Shown in pieces: positions 9,079 through 20,967 of a DNA stretch of 64,000 nt. Positions within the stretch are counted from its first letter, which is position 1. Each line of letters begins with the position of its first letter. The notes under the pieces were generated by a model. It made no database searches. It saw only the letters and a program-made list of their open reading frames with translations, and had not been told where the DNA came from. A program made the translations under genes and the position numbers. Source of the DNA: Borreliella lanei (GTDB taxonomy: Bacteria; Spirochaetota; Spirochaetia; Borreliales; Borreliaceae); contig NZ_JACHFC010000003.1 of the NCBI RefSeq assembly GCF_014205895.1, positions 1-64,000 on the forward strand. Reading direction: 5' to 3'.

Positions 9079-10083
9079 ATGAAAATAGGCAAAAAAATAA
9101 TAAATATAATAAAGTTGCTATTTGATGATTGGCAAAACAAGGCTATTTCCATTTTAATAGCTATTCTAATGTTTATAGCATTTAATTTTAATAAAATAGA
9201 ATCAATAACAACTGAAAAAGAATTCAAAATTATCTTGAATGATCAAATAGCTCTTGGAAAAATGCCAGACTTTAGTAAAGTCAAGATTACAATAAAAGTC
9301 AATAAAGATGACTTAAAATACCTTGATCTTAATAAAATAATATTATTTATTGAAGCATCAAACATAAAGATTCCTGGAAACTATAAGCTACCAATAAAAA
9401 TAAAAAATCTTAACTCAATACATATTGCAGAATATAAGCTTTCAAAAACAAATGTGTTGCTAAATCTTGATAACAAAGTCTCTAAATTAGTTAAAATAGA
9501 ACCCAAGTTTAAACTTATAGAAAAAGATAGCAGAGGAGAATATTTTATAGCAAAATACAATATATTGCCTGAAAATTTATTAGTATATGGACCTGAACAA
9601 GAACTCAAAAAAATAAACACTATTCAAACCAACGTAAAAGAGTTTGACACAAGAACTCTATTTGTATCAGATTATCTTGAAGTAGTTCCACCAAATCCTC
9701 TAGTTATGTTTGAAAAAAGTCATGTGGTAGTCAATATTTATTTAAACAAAAAATATTCAAACACAACAATAAAATCTCCTAATCTTATTTTTAACAATCT
9801 TAAAAATGGCCTTGAAATTAAAGATAAAGAAAAAATAATAAACCCAGAAAATAAAATGTTTGTAAAAATAAAAACAAGACTTTCTGAAAAACAAATTAAA
9901 GCTCACATAAACAATCAAAATATAAGCCTTGCTTTTGATTTAGCAGATATAAAAACTCCCGGAATTTATAACATTGCTACAAATATAATTCTTAAAGAGA
10001 ATATCAATGAAACAGAAATATATGATTATGAACCCAAAAAAATAAAACTAGAAATAATTGAAAGCTCAGAGATTAAACCATGA
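9079..10083 (+). CDS. cdaR: YbbR-domain regulator of diadenylate cyclase, CdaR-like
   Basis: The protein has a single N-terminal membrane anchor at about residues 18-36, then three or more extracytoplasmic YbbR-type beta-rich repeats with short hydrophobic strands and Pro-Gly turns (for example IPGNYKLP and TPGIYNIA). YbbR proteins bind and tune CdaA in other bacteria. The position immediately after cdaA, with a four-base overlap into acpS (ATGA), strongly supports that role. Its length of 334 residues suits three to four repeats. In Firmicutes glmM usually follows cdaR; here acpS takes its place, and a phosphohexomutase gene lies about 3 kb upstream outside this operon. Confidence 0.82.
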   Translation: MKIGKKIINIIKLLFDDWQNKAISILIAILMFIAFNFNKIESITTEKEFKIILNDQIALGKMPDFSKVKITIKVNKDDLKYLDLNKIILFIEASNIKIPGNYKLPIKIKNLNSIHIAEYKLSKTNVLLNLDNKVSKLVKIEPKFKLIEKDSRGEYFIAKYNILPENLLVYGPEQELKKINTIQTNVKEFDTRTLFVSDYLEVVPPNPLVMFEKSHVVVNIYLNKKYSNTTIKSPNLIFNNLKNGLEIKDKEKIINPENKMFVKIKTRLSEKQIKAHINNQNISLAFDLADIKTPGIYNIATNIILKENINETEIYDYEPKKIKLEIIESSEIKP

Positions 10084-10454
10084 AGTCAATAGGATGTGAT
10101 ATAATAAAAGTAGAAAGATTTAAAAATTTTTTAGAAAATAAAAAAAAAATGGAGAGGTTCTTTACACATAAAGAAATTGAAAATTTTAAATTAAAAGGGG
10201 GCAGCATTATAGAAAGTTTAGCTGGAAAATTTGCAGCTAAAGAATCTTTAATTAAAGCATTAAGTCCGCTGTTGCAATATAAAATAAATTATACTCTTAA
10301 AGATATTGAGGTAATAAAATCTTTAAAAGGAAATGCCGAGTTTTGTTTGCATAATGAAATTGAAAAAATTGCAATAAAAATGAATTTAAAGCTATACCTA
10401 ACAATATCCCATGAAAAGGAGTACGCTATTGCATTTGTAATAGTAGAAAATTAA
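10080..10454 (+). CDS. acpS: Holo-[acyl-carrier-protein] synthase
   Basis: AcpS moves the 4-phosphopantetheine arm of CoA onto apo-ACP. The N-terminal [10 protein letters not shown] carries the Mg-binding Asp, and [13 protein letters not shown] has the second signature with its Glu. At 124 residues it matches the usual AcpS length. The ATG overlaps the cdaR stop as ATGA, so the two are translationally coupled. Borrelia is thought not to make long-chain fatty acids de novo, so a retained AcpS suggests that some acyl-carrier function is still needed (established knowledge plus inference). Confidence 0.92.
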   Translation: MKSIGCDIIKVERFKNFLENKKKMERFFTHKEIENFKLKGGSIIESLAGKFAAKESLIKALSPLLQYKINYTLKDIEVIKSLKGNAEFCLHNEIEKIAIKMNLKLYLTISHEKEYAIAFVIVEN

Positions 10455-10457
10455 TTC

Positions 10458-11297
10458 ATGAAAAAAATATCATATTTTACAAAAGAAAAAATTGAATGTC
10501 CTTTGTGCTCTTTTAAATTTCAAAAAGAAGAATTTTTGACTGGAAGCAGTAGATTAATAGCTGGAGAGTTAAAAATTGATCTAAAAAGAGAGTATATAAA
10601 AAACGACAAATATGGCAACATTTATCCTAGAATATATTCTATAACAGTATGCCCAAAATGTTACTTTGCAGCATTCCCAAGCGAATTTAATTCAATCCCC
10701 AAAAACAAGAAAGAAATTTTGCAAAATAAAAAATCCGAAAGAAAAAAAATAAATGTGATTTTTGATAACATGATAAACTTCAGCAAACCCAGAACATTAA
10801 AAGAAGGAGCTGCAAGTTATATTCTTGCCATGCTATGCTATGAGCATCTGGAAAAAAATTATAACCCCACGTTAAATCAAGCAAAATCAGCAATAAGAGC
10901 CGCTTGGACATTTGAAGACCTCGAAAAAGAAGAGCCAAATAAAAACTATAATTATCTTCAAAAAATATTTTACCACAAAGCTGCATATCTTTATAAACTA
11001 GTTATTGAAAAAGATAAAGACAATTCAGAACCTGTTAGCGCATCAACCATATTTGGCCCAGATACAGACAAAAATTATGGCTATGACAGTGTACTATACT
11101 TATCAGGTCTTCTAGAATACTTTTATGGAAATAAAGACAATAAAGAATACAGATATAAACAATTAAATGACATAAAAACCACTCTTTCTAAAATAGCGGG
11201 CATGGGTAAATTTTCAAAAGAAAAACCTTCAATACTTTTAGATAAAATCAAAGAAGTTTACTTTAAAATATCAAAGGAAATGAAAAATCTTAAATAA
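10458..11297 (+). CDS. DUF2225 zinc-ribbon protein of unknown function
   Basis: The N-terminus has two Cys-x2-Cys pairs, CPLC (about residues 12-15) and CPKC (about 59-62), in the contexts IECPLCSFKF and TVCPKCYFAAF. They are likely to bind one zinc. The rest is mostly helical and charged and resembles the DUF2225 family found in Firmicutes and spirochaetes, where helical repeats follow the zinc ribbon. No function is established. It sits between acpS and truA in the cdaA operon with three-base and zero-base gaps, so it is expressed with them. No signal peptide or membrane segment is visible, so a cytosolic location is expected. Confidence 0.75.
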   Translation: MKKISYFTKEKIECPLCSFKFQKEEFLTGSSRLIAGELKIDLKREYIKNDKYGNIYPRIYSITVCPKCYFAAFPSEFNSIPKNKKEILQNKKSERKKINVIFDNMINFSKPRTLKEGAASYILAMLCYEHLEKNYNPTLNQAKSAIRAAWTFEDLEKEEPNKNYNYLQKIFYHKAAYLYKLVIEKDKDNSEPVSASTIFGPDTDKNYGYDSVLYLSGLLEYFYGNKDNKEYRYKQLNDIKTTLSKIAGMGKFSKEKPSILLDKIKEVYFKISKEMKNLK

Positions 11298-12038
11298 ATG
11301 AAAAAAATATTAGCTGAAATTGCTTACGACGGATCTATATACCATGGATTTCAAATACAACCAACAAAGCCTACAGTTCAAGGAGAAATTGAAAAAGCTC
11401 TAATGAAAATTAACAAAAAAAAAGTAAAAATTCATTCATCTGGAAGAACAGATAAGGGCGTTCACGCAAAAAGGCAAATAATAACTTTTGATATAAGTAT
11501 TAATATTCGACTAAACAATCTAAAAAAAGCTTTAAATGCAATATTATCAAAAAACAGCATAAAAATACTAAAGCTCAAGTATGTGAAAAATTCATTTCAT
11601 CCACGTTTTAGCGCTCAAAAAAGAAAATATAGCTATTTTATATTAAACAGCAACAACTACTATCCCTGGGAAGGTTATCAAGCTCACTATGTAAATAAAA
11701 AACTAAACATAAACAACTTGAACCAAATGGCTAAAACATTGATTGGAAACCATGATTTTACCACATTTTCATGCATAAAAGATGAAAGCAAATCTAAATT
11801 TAGGCATATACATTTTGCCAAATTTAAAAAAAGAGGAAAATATATTATTTTTGAAATAATAGGATCTTCTTTTTTGTGGAAAATGGTAAGATCAATAATA
11901 GGCACAATGCTGGACATTGAAATAAAAAAAGAATCAATTTCTACTTTTGAAACAATACTAAAATCAAAAAATAGAAACCTTGCAAGAACAACTGCACCTG
12001 CAAATGCTTTATTTTTAGACAGAGTTTACTATGAATAA
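11298..12038 (+). CDS. truA: tRNA pseudouridine(38-40) synthase
   Basis: TruA isomerises uridines 38-40 in the anticodon arm of many tRNAs. The catalytic aspartate lies in the family motif SSGRTDKGVHA at about residues 49-59, and the N-terminal YDGSIYHGFQ and the later FHPRFSAQ and FLWKMVR also match. Length (246 residues) is standard. The ATG starts right after the DUF2225 stop. The 3' end overlaps the next gene by eight bases. Confidence 0.95.
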   Translation: MKKILAEIAYDGSIYHGFQIQPTKPTVQGEIEKALMKINKKKVKIHSSGRTDKGVHAKRQIITFDISINIRLNNLKKALNAILSKNSIKILKLKYVKNSFHPRFSAQKRKYSYFILNSNNYYPWEGYQAHYVNKKLNINNLNQMAKTLIGNHDFTTFSCIKDESKSKFRHIHFAKFKKRGKYIIFEIIGSSFLWKMVRSIIGTMLDIEIKKESISTFETILKSKNRNLARTTAPANALFLDRVYYE

Positions 12039-12630
12039 TAGCATTTTAACTAAAAAACTTTTTTTACTTAAAATATTGACAAATAATATCGAAGGCAAAA
12101 TTACAGAAAATTTTGAAAAAATAGACAATGAAATTAAACAAAAAATAGAAAAAGCTAAAACCACTAAAATTTATCAAAAAAACGAAAATAATAAAGAACC
12201 TACAAAATTACCTCTAGAAAACAAAAATTCAACAAAAGTATTGTTAAATAATAGCTTACAAGAAAAAAGTATTAACGATCACATCATAATATATGTAAAC
12301 AAAACCTATCTCAACGAACCCTCAAAGGATATTATAACAAAATGGTGCAAAAGCATAAATATACACAATTATAAAATAATAGATACTATTGAATCACTTA
12401 ACTTAGAAATCAGCAACAAAAATCCTAAAGCAATTTTATCTTGCGAAGAAATAGATTTTTTCTTAAATCAACCGCTAAGAATTCAAATTGTAAGAGGAAT
12501 AGAGCTAAGATTTAAAGGAATTCCATTGGTTTTTACATATCTTCCTGCAAATCAAATAAAAAATCCAGAATTAAAAAAAGAAATATGGCAAGATTTAAAA
12601 ATAATAAAAGGCATAATAAAATATGGTTGA
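12031..12630 (+). CDS. Degenerate family-4 uracil-DNA-glycosylase-like protein (catalytically dead by sequence)
   Basis: The first 80 residues are low-complexity, Lys/Asn/Glu-rich. From about residue 83 the chain looks like the C-terminal half of a family-4 uracil-DNA glycosylase. AILSCEE (134-140) fits the strand before the helix, IVRG (153-156) fits the Arg-Gly element, and VFTYLPANQIKNPELKKE (167-184) fits the motif normally reading Thr-Tyr-His-Pro-Ala followed by Asn-Pro-x-x-Lys. The active-site His is Leu171, and the N-terminal Cys residues that bind the iron-sulphur cluster and the Gly-Glu-Ala-Pro-Gly loop are absent. It is therefore probably not a glycosylase. It overlaps truA and priA by eight bases each, so it is under tight operon constraint. 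The family link is inference from motif reading. Confidence 0.6.
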   Translation: MNNSILTKKLFLLKILTNNIEGKITENFEKIDNEIKQKIEKAKTTKIYQKNENNKEPTKLPLENKNSTKVLLNNSLQEKSINDHIIIYVNKTYLNEPSKDIITKWCKSINIHNYKIIDTIESLNLEISNKNPKAILSCEEIDFFLNQPLRIQIVRGIELRFKGIPLVFTYLPANQIKNPELKKEIWQDLKIIKGIIKYG

Positions 12631-14605
12631 TCATTATAATTCAACTTATTACTATGAAATCGCAATAAATATTCCTTTAAATAAACTTTTTTTTTACAGA
12701 TTTAACTTAAATCTAGAAATTGGAATAAGAGTAATGGTTAATTTTAATGGCTCCAATAAAATTGGAATAATTATTAAAAAATATTTTGAAAACGAATTTA
12801 ATGAAAAATTTGAATTCAAAATAAAAGAAATTATTAAAATAATAGATACAACCAAAGTAATAACAGAGCATAACATTAATTTAGCACATTGGATTAGCAA
12901 AAAAACATTTTCGGGATTTGGTGAAACTTTATTCTTTGGGTTGCCCAAAAATTCAAAAGCTAAAAAAAATCAAACATTATCTTTAATAAATGAGCATCCA
13001 GATCATAAAAAATGCCTTCAGCTAAATAGCGAACAACAAAATATTTACAAGGAAATTATCGGGTCAGAAAAAACTAATATTTTTTACCTTTTTGGAATAC
13101 CTGGATCTGGAAAAACTGAAATATTTATCAAATTGTGTGAATACTATTTAGAACTAGAACAACAAGTACTTTTTTTGATTCCTGAAATATCATTGGGATA
13201 TCAAATAATAAAAAGAATAAAATACGCATTAAATATGCACCATAAAATTTATGAATATAACTCTAAAGTCCCAAATTCTAATAAAAATTTAATATGGAAT
13301 AAAGTCAAAAATGGAGAAAGCCTGGTTGTAGTTGGCATTAAAAGCGTTCTAATGCTACCTTTCACCAAATTGAAATTAATAATTATGGATGAAGAACACG
13401 AAACTACATATAAATCTGAAAATATTCCAAGATTTCACTCAAGACATATATCATTTTTTTTACAAAAAAAATTTAATGCTAAATTTGTAATGGGAAGCGC
13501 AACACCTTCTCTTGAAGCATACCACGCAATGAAAAATAACCAAATAAAAAAAATAATAATGCAAAACAAATTCTCTCAAAGCAAAATAGAAGATATAAAA
13601 ATAATAAATATGAAAAAAGAACCTAGCACAATTTCATCAGAGTTATTATACAGTATACAAAAAAGTTTAAAGGAAAAAAGACAATCTTTAATTTTCATCA
13701 ATAAAAGAGGATATCTAAAAAATCTAGAATGCAACGAATGTGGGCATACAATTTGTTGCCCAAATTGCTCATTTGGCTTGATTTATCATAAAAAAGAAAA
13801 TAAACTTTTATGCCACTATTGTAGTTATAAAACAAAAATAGCAAGCCATTGCCCTCAATGCAAATCAAAAGACATTAAATACAAAACCTATGGAATTCAA
13901 CTTGTTGAAAAAGAATTAAAAAAATTTTTGCCAAATGCAAAAATTGCAAGAATAGATTCCGATATTACAAAAATAGAAAATATAGATTCAATAAATAAGT
14001 TCGAAAATCAAGAAATAGACATACTTATCGGAACACAAATCATCGCAAAAGGATTCAATTTTGAAAATATAAAAACACTAGGCATAATCAACGCAGACAT
14101 TGGAATGGGACTGCCTGATTTTAGAAGTAGCGAAAGAATTTTTACAACACTCTCACAGATTATGGGAAGAGCCGCAAGATTCAAAGATGACAACACAATT
14201 ATTATACAAACAAAAAATCCCAACTATTATGCCATAAAATATGCTTATAAGAACCAATATGAACAATTTTACGAACAAGAACTAGATATACGAAAAAAAT
14301 TGAACTATCCCCCGTTTAACAAAATTATTAGAATAATATTTAGAGGCAAAAATGAAGAATCGGTTAAACAAAAATGTTGGGAATTTTTTGAAAAATCTAA
14401 AGAATTTTTGCAAGAAGGAATTGAACACTTAGGCCCATCAGAAGCTATTATGAAGAAAATATCTAAAAATTACAGATACAATATAATATACTTGTCAAAA
14501 TCCTACAGCTTACTTGAAAAACTAGTTAACAAGGCAAGAGAAAGGGTGAAAATGACAAATACTGTTTACATTGAAATAGATTATTACCCAATATCATTAA
14601 TTTAG
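12623..14605 (+). CDS. priA: Primosomal replication-restart helicase
   Basis: PriA recognises abandoned replication forks and reloads the replisome. The N-terminal 110 residues fit the 3'-DNA-binding domain. Walker A reads [10 protein letters not shown] at about 154-163 and Walker B is IMDEEHE. The helicase core is interrupted by the zinc-binding module with Cys pairs in CNECGH, CCPNC, CHYC and CPQC, eight cysteines as expected. Length (660 residues) is slightly below the usual 700-730. The start overlaps the UDG-like gene by eight bases. The stop overlaps the convergent udk stop by four bases (TTAG), so no terminator separates them. It is the last gene of the cdaA operon. Confidence 0.95.
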   Translation: MVDHYNSTYYYEIAINIPLNKLFFYRFNLNLEIGIRVMVNFNGSNKIGIIIKKYFENEFNEKFEFKIKEIIKIIDTTKVITEHNINLAHWISKKTFSGFGETLFFGLPKNSKAKKNQTLSLINEHPDHKKCLQLNSEQQNIYKEIIGSEKTNIFYLFGIPGSGKTEIFIKLCEYYLELEQQVLFLIPEISLGYQIIKRIKYALNMHHKIYEYNSKVPNSNKNLIWNKVKNGESLVVVGIKSVLMLPFTKLKLIIMDEEHETTYKSENIPRFHSRHISFFLQKKFNAKFVMGSATPSLEAYHAMKNNQIKKIIMQNKFSQSKIEDIKIINMKKEPSTISSELLYSIQKSLKEKRQSLIFINKRGYLKNLECNECGHTICCPNCSFGLIYHKKENKLLCHYCSYKTKIASHCPQCKSKDIKYKTYGIQLVEKELKKFLPNAKIARIDSDITKIENIDSINKFENQEIDILIGTQIIAKGFNFENIKTLGIINADIGMGLPDFRSSERIFTTLSQIMGRAARFKDDNTIIIQTKNPNYYAIKYAYKNQYEQFYEQELDIRKKLNYPPFNKIIRIIFRGKNEESVKQKCWEFFEKSKEFLQEGIEHLGPSEAIMKKISKNYRYNIIYLSKSYSLLEKLVNKARERVKMTNTVYIEIDYYPISLI

Positions 14606-15222
14606 GTAAAATCTAATCCTTCTTTACTTAAAGACTTAAGAAACGTTGAAAGCACATAAAGCGCTTTATCATTGTGGCCTCCCTCAGGAATAATAAGATC
14701 AGCATATTCTTTGGTAGGCTCAATAAATCTATAATAACCCCATCTAGTGGTATTTAGATACTGATTAATCACCGACTCTACAGTACGTCCTCTTTTTGAA
14801 ATATCTCTTCTTAAACGCCTAATAAATCTAATGTCATTTGGAGTGTCAATATATATTTTAAGATCTATTAAATTTCTTACTCTCTCTTCAACAAAAATCA
14901 TAATACCCTCAACAATAACAACAGGAGTTGGAACAACCAAAACCGTTTTAAGCTGTCTTTTATGATTAATAAAATCGTAAAGGGGCATATCTATTGGACT
15001 ATTTTTTTTTAAATTTTTTAAATGTTCATAAAACAAATTATTATCAAAAGCATCCGGATGATCAAAATTTACCTTAGAAAATTCATGTTCATAATCACCC
15101 ACACTCTTATAGTAATTATCTTGAGAAATAAGGACAAATTCTGGAATAAACTCACTAATCTTGCTTACAACTGTAGTTTTTCCGCTTCCAGAACCACCAG
15201 ATATCCCAATAATCTTAGCCAT
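14602..15222 (-). CDS. udk: Uridine kinase
   Basis: Uridine/cytidine kinase of the P-loop family phosphorylates uridine to UMP in pyrimidine salvage. The P-loop is GGSGSGKTT near the N-terminus, with SQDNYY, DHPDAFD and the RRLRRDI lid segment conserved. The ATG at 15222 gives 206 residues; a TTG one codon earlier is possible but unlikely. The start overlaps the end of the rhodanese-like gene by one base, so the two are cotranscribed. Lyme Borrelia has no pyrimidine synthesis, so this salvage step is likely important (established knowledge). Confidence 0.93.
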   Translation of the reverse strand: MAKIIGISGGSGSGKTTVVSKISEFIPEFVLISQDNYYKSVGDYEHEFSKVNFDHPDAFDNNLFYEHLKNLKKNSPIDMPLYDFINHKRQLKTVLVVPTPVVIVEGIMIFVEERVRNLIDLKIYIDTPNDIRFIRRLRRDISKRGRTVESVINQYLNTTRWGYYRFIEPTKEYADLIIPEGGHNDKALYVLSTFLKSLSKEGLDFT

Positions 15223-15602
15223 CAACCAACTTCTTTTTTTTTCGTTTGTGGCATGTCTTTCAAGGTACCAGCCACAAACACATTCTTAAATCCCATGCTT
15301 TTTAAAACTTTTTTAGCCTCATAAGACTTATTAAAACTTTTACCATAAACAATTATTTGGGACTCAAAATCGCCTAATTTATCCTTTTTAGCAAATAAAT
15401 TATTAAAAGGAATGTTAATTGATTTCAAATAATGAGATTTATTATATTCTTTGGGAGATCGAATATCCAAAATTTTTGCTCCATTTTGGATTTTTTCCAA
15501 CAAAAACAGATTAGTTCTTTTCATCCTAAGGATAATAAAAAACCAAATATAAAAAAAAAGCAGAACTATTAATACTGCAAATCTTGCATAATTCATCGCC
15601 AT
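15222..15602 (-). CDS. Membrane-anchored rhodanese-fold protein lacking the catalytic cysteine
   Basis: An N-terminal membrane helix (about residues 7-26) is followed by a single rhodanese domain. [10 protein letters not shown] (44-53) is the conserved first motif and SINIPFNNL matches the next. The active-site loop, normally Cys-x-x-Gly-x-Arg-Ser, reads GKSFNKS (87-93), so the persulphide-forming cysteine is Gly87. Such inactive rhodaneses usually act as binding or regulatory domains. It has been labelled GlpE in related genomes, but thiosulphate sulphurtransferase activity is not supported. It precedes udk on the same strand. A divergent yitT gene starts 120 bp away. Confidence 0.8.
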   Translation of the reverse strand: MAMNYARFAVLIVLLFFYIWFFIILRMKRTNLFLLEKIQNGAKILDIRSPKEYNKSHYLKSINIPFNNLFAKKDKLGDFESQIIVYGKSFNKSYEAKKVLKSMGFKNVFVAGTLKDMPQTKKKEVG

Positions 15603-15722
15603 AGTTTCATGAACATAATATCAAAAAAAATAAAAAAAGTGAATAAAATTGTTTTTTTTGCAAAATTAATATAGAATTCAAGTAAATTACTAGCTTTAAC
15701 TTAAAGTAAATCTAGCGTTAAG

Positions 15723-16688
15723 ATGAAAAAGAAAAAAAAGATACGTTGTCGTAGAATTAAAAAAAAACTCAAACTATTATTAATAATTCTAATAAAAAAA
15801 TTAAAGACTATAGCCAAAAATCCCAAATTAATATTTGATAGCACAATACAAATAACTTTAGGCTCTGCACTAATGGCAATTTCCACTAATGTTTTGTATA
15901 TTCCTCATGGACTTCTTAGTGGAGGAATCGGGGGCATTTCATTAATGCTGCATTACCTGTTAAGCTTCAATTTGGGATGGACAATATTTGCATTAAACAT
16001 ACCATTATTTCTTATTGGAATAAAATTTTTAAACATAACATTTATAATTCAAAGTTGGATTTCAATGGGATTGTATTCTATTATCATAAACTACTCCCAA
16101 TTTTTACAAAATAAAATACATCTTAACGATATGATGCTTGTATCAATACTAGCTGGACTTATTTCTGGACTTGGGCTTGGGCTAATATTTAAGGGCAAAG
16201 GATCTTCAGGGGGATCAGATATAATTGCTATGATTATTAAAGAAAAATATTCAATTAGTATTGGAACAACAAACTTCATAGTTAATCTGGTGGTATTAAT
16301 ACTTGCAACCTTTTTCTTTAATATTGAAATCGCCCTTTATACACTAATAGCATCATTTGTAACATCTATCATGACAGATAAAACAAGCACTGGATTTGGC
16401 AATCAAAAAGCGATATTAATCATTTCAGATAAAGGAAAAGAAATTGCTTATCTTCTTACAAACAAGTTAAAATTAGCTGCCACATTAATAGACGGGAAAG
16501 GAGCTTGGGCGGGAACAGAAAAAACTATAGTATTTATAGTAGTTCCAATAATGCGTTTATCAAGAATTAAATATATATCACAAAAAGTTGATCCAAATTG
16601 TTTCATTACTGTTATTAACACTAATGAAATCACTGGGGGCAAAATAATAACTGACCCAATCTCATTAAAACAAGAAATTTCAAATTAA
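15723..16688 (+). CDS. YitT/DUF161 family membrane protein
   Basis: After a very basic N-terminus (Lys/Arg-rich, about 35 residues) come five or six hydrophobic segments with the family-typical IPHGLLSGGIGG and GSSGGSDIIA glycine motifs. A C-terminal soluble DUF2179 domain follows, containing KGAWAGTEKTIVF. YitT proteins are widespread membrane proteins of uncertain function. Length (321) is a little above normal because of the basic extension. The gene is monocistronic on the plus strand between two minus-strand genes, and its TAA overlaps the TAA of rluD on the other strand (TTAA). Confidence 0.85.
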   Translation: MKKKKKIRCRRIKKKLKLLLIILIKKLKTIAKNPKLIFDSTIQITLGSALMAISTNVLYIPHGLLSGGIGGISLMLHYLLSFNLGWTIFALNIPLFLIGIKFLNITFIIQSWISMGLYSIIINYSQFLQNKIHLNDMMLVSILAGLISGLGLGLIFKGKGSSGGSDIIAMIIKEKYSISIGTTNFIVNLVVLILATFFFNIEIALYTLIASFVTSIMTDKTSTGFGNQKAILIISDKGKEIAYLLTNKLKLAATLIDGKGAWAGTEKTIVFIVVPIMRLSRIKYISQKVDPNCFITVINTNEITGGKIITDPISLKQEISN

Positions 16689-17665
16689 AAATCTCTTAAG
16701 AAGAGAACCAAATTATCAATAATTAAATTCAATTCATCGCTCTTATAAAAATTTGACAAAAAAATAACAAATCTTTTAGGAAATTCAGAAATGAATTTCC
16801 TAAAAGAATGTTTTCCAATATCAATTTCAAGCTTATAAGAATGAAGCATCAGCGTGATTTTTTTAAAACTGCCTTCTACCCTACCATAAACCTCATCTCC
16901 CAATATTGGAAAATTAAGATATCTCATATGAACTCTCAATTGATGAGTACGGCCAGTTTTAGGCTTTAAAGCTAAAAGAGAATATTCCCCAAAATTAAGC
17001 AACAATTTATATTCTGTTAATGCCTTTTTACCTCTATCTTTAGAAACACTAAATTTTTTCCTATTGCGTTTATCTCTATCTATAAAAGATTCAATGCTTC
17101 CAAAAAAACTATTAAAATTACCCTTAACAATTGCAATGTAAACTTTATTTGTCCTTTTATCTTTAAATTGCTGAGCTAAAAATCTTAAAGTATTAATGTT
17201 TTTTGCACAAATTAGAACCCCAGAGGTATCTTTATCTAATCTGTGAACAATTCCAGGTCTAATTTTTTCTTCATTAAAATTAATTTTCAAGCTTTTTATA
17301 TGGTATAAAAGAAAATTCACAACAGTATCGTCCCAATGCGATATTCCAGGATGACTCAAAATTCCTTGTGGTTTATTCAAAACAATAACATTAGAATCTT
17401 CATAAATTATAGTAATAGGGATATTACTAGGCCTAAGGTAATCAATTTGACTACCCTCCTCGTCAAATTCAATTAGTATTTCATCATCTTTAAAAACAGG
17501 CTTGGACAATTTTATCTTCAAAAATTTTCCATTACTCTTTTTAAACGCTTCTACATTTCTTCTTTTGATCTGACTTCTAGTAAAAACTTCCAAATTGCTT
17601 GATAGGTAAAGATCCAATCTTAAAGCATTTTCTTTAACGGTAAATTCTTTCTTAAGCCTTATCAT
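16685..17665 (-). CDS. RluA/RluD-family 23S rRNA pseudouridine synthase
   Basis: An N-terminal S4 RNA-binding domain (about residues 10-70, LDLYLSSNLEVFTRSQIKRR) precedes the RluA-type catalytic domain. The catalytic aspartate is in HRLDKDTSGVLICAK. Other matches are NKPQGILSHPG and KTGRTHQLRVHM. The S4 plus RluA layout and 326-residue length fit RluD, which modifies helix 69 of 23S rRNA, though RluC is not excluded. It lies two bases after the preceding small membrane protein gene, downstream of pfp. Confidence 0.88.
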   Translation of the reverse strand: MIRLKKEFTVKENALRLDLYLSSNLEVFTRSQIKRRNVEAFKKSNGKFLKIKLSKPVFKDDEILIEFDEEGSQIDYLRPSNIPITIIYEDSNVIVLNKPQGILSHPGISHWDDTVVNFLLYHIKSLKINFNEEKIRPGIVHRLDKDTSGVLICAKNINTLRFLAQQFKDKRTNKVYIAIVKGNFNSFFGSIESFIDRDKRNRKKFSVSKDRGKKALTEYKLLLNFGEYSLLALKPKTGRTHQLRVHMRYLNFPILGDEVYGRVEGSFKKITLMLHSYKLEIDIGKHSFRKFISEFPKRFVIFLSNFYKSDELNLIIDNLVLFLRDF

Positions 17666-17667
17666 AT

Positions 17668-18180
17668 TTAAAGAAAATAATCAATCAAAGCAATAGTTAA
17701 TGCAACTATTGCTCCAATGGAAGCTGAAACAATAAATTTTTTATAAATCTCATCTTTTGAAAAACTAGGACCATTTGAAAAAGGATATGGAACATAATTT
17801 GAATTCATTCCGCTATAAAAATAGTACCCAACATCAAAAAAAAACAAACTCAAAAATAAAACTATTGGAAAAGAGCCAATACTAATAGCTGAAAACCTAA
17901 ACAAATCTTTTGCTGATTTTGACTCAAGATCATTCTCAAGATTTAAAGCTTTATTTTCTTGAATATTTTTATAAAGAAAAGAATCGTCATTATCAGCAAC
18001 AGACATATTATTATTTTTTTTATGAGAAACAAAATTGCCACTGGAAGTCGATTTGTCTTGCAATGGCAAACTTTTAGCAATACTCAAATTTAAATAATTA
18101 AAATTCGGCTTGAAATAATCAAGTGAATTTGAATAAACATTCAAAACACTAAAAAATAACAACAAGCTTCTAATAAGCAT
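17668..18180 (-). CDS. Small exported or membrane protein of unknown function
   Basis: The 170-residue product starts with a hydrophobic signal-like segment (residues 1-17). A polar Asn/Ser-rich stretch to about 90 follows, then two hydrophobic segments near 95-118 and 148-169. I recognise no domain. One reading is a periplasmic loop held by C-terminal membrane helices. It sits between pfp (six bases upstream) and rluD (two bases downstream) on the same strand and must be cotranscribed. The ATG at 18180 is preceded by a weak GTGAAAG sequence. Confidence 0.7.
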   Translation of the reverse strand: MLIRSLLLFFSVLNVYSNSLDYFKPNFNYLNLSIAKSLPLQDKSTSSGNFVSHKKNNNMSVADNDDSFLYKNIQENKALNLENDLESKSAKDLFRFSAISIGSFPIVLFLSLFFFDVGYYFYSGMNSNYVPYPFSNGPSFSKDEIYKKFIVSASIGAIVALTIALIDYFL

Positions 18181-18186
18181 AAACTT

Positions 18187-19878
<1,692 letters not shown>

Positions 19879-19926
19879 TTAAGCCTTTATCATAACTTAA
19901 ATATTAAAATAATTCACAACTAATAT

Positions 19927-20967
19927 CTATATATGATTTAAAACTAACATAGCATCACCATAAGAAAAAAATTTATAACCTGTATTTATAGCTTCTTCAT
20001 AAGAACTAAACACAAAATCTTTACCTGCAAATGAAGAGACCAGCATCAAAAGAGTAGACTGTGGTGTGTGGAAATTTGTAAAAAGCATATCAACGAAATT
20101 AAAACAATAGTTCTTGCCAGGATAAATAAAAAGATTTGTACTTTGCTGACCTGTTTTAAACTTCTTAAGTTTATTGTCATAAGATGACTCTAAGGCCCTA
20201 AGAGTTGTAGTGCCAATTGATAAAATTTTTTTACCAAGAAACTTCACATTCTCCAATCTATTAGCCACATAATCTTTTATTAAAAAAGTTTCAAAATGCA
20301 TATTGTGTTCTTCGACCTTTTTTGATCTTACGGGAAGAAAAGTGCCAAGCCCCACATGAAGGGTAATAAAATCATATTCAATATTGTTCTTTTCAAAAGC
20401 AGAAAATAAATCTCTACTAAAATGCAACCCCGCAGTTGCAGAAGCCGCAGAACCAACATATTTAGAATAAACAGTTTGATACCGATCCTCATCTATTTTG
20501 TCATAATCTCTTTTAATATAAGGAGGTATGGGAACAAAGCCATGTTTTTCAAAATAATCTTCTCCAACATCAACATCAAATTTTAAAACAATTTCACTAC
20601 CATTTTTTGACAAAATCTTGCCTATCAATCCTTCAGGGAATTTGTAAAGATTGCCAACAATTTGTTTTTTGGATTTAGAAACAAGAGCAGTAAACAAATT
20701 AGCACCAATTCTATCCAAAATTAAAAATTCAACATTACTGCCTATCTCTGATTCTGCATAAATTCTTGATTTTCTAACTTTTGAGTTATTAAAAACAATA
20801 AAAGTGTCACTATTTATATACTTTAAAATATTGTTTACAGAATCTTCATGGTAAATTTTTTGCAATTTAGGATCTAGTACCATTAACCTTGAAGATCCTC
20901 TTTTTTCACTTGGATATTGAGCTATTAAAGAATAGGGTAAATTAAAATGAAACTCTTTGGTTTTCAT
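19927..20967 (-). CDS. queA: S-adenosylmethionine:tRNA ribosyltransferase-isomerase
   Basis: QueA adds the ribosyl moiety of SAM to preQ1 in tRNA to make epoxyqueuosine. Conserved segments include the N-terminal [26 protein letters not shown] and [11 protein letters not shown], plus [18 protein letters not shown] near the end. The open frame starts at an ATG directly abutting GAGG. The next in-frame ATG at 20967 has good spacing from that element, so I prefer it (346 residues). It overlaps the end of ruvB by 26 bases. With YhhQ-type permeases at 47-48.5 kb and no queC/D/E/F seen here, it suggests salvage of preQ1 or a related base (inference). Confidence 0.95.
   Translation of the reverse strand: MKTKEFHFNLPYSLIAQYPSEKRGSSRLMVLDPKLQKIYHEDSVNNILKYINSDTFIVFNNSKVRKSRIYAESEIGSNVEFLILDRIGANLFTALVSKSKKQIVGNLYKFPEGLIGKILSKNGSEIVLKFDVDVGEDYFEKHGFVPIPPYIKRDYDKIDEDRYQTVYSKYVGSAASATAGLHFSRDLFSAFEKNNIEYDFITLHVGLGTFLPVRSKKVEEHNMHFETFLIKDYVANRLENVKFLGKKILSIGTTTLRALESSYDNKLKKFKTGQQSTNLFIYPGKNYCFNFVDMLFTNFHTPQSTLLMLVSSFAGKDFVFSSYEEAINTGYKFFSYGDAMLVLNHI

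Noticed and set aside
15222..15602. Active thiosulphate sulphurtransferase GlpE
   Set aside because: The catalytic cysteine is Gly87, so only a rhodanese fold is supported.
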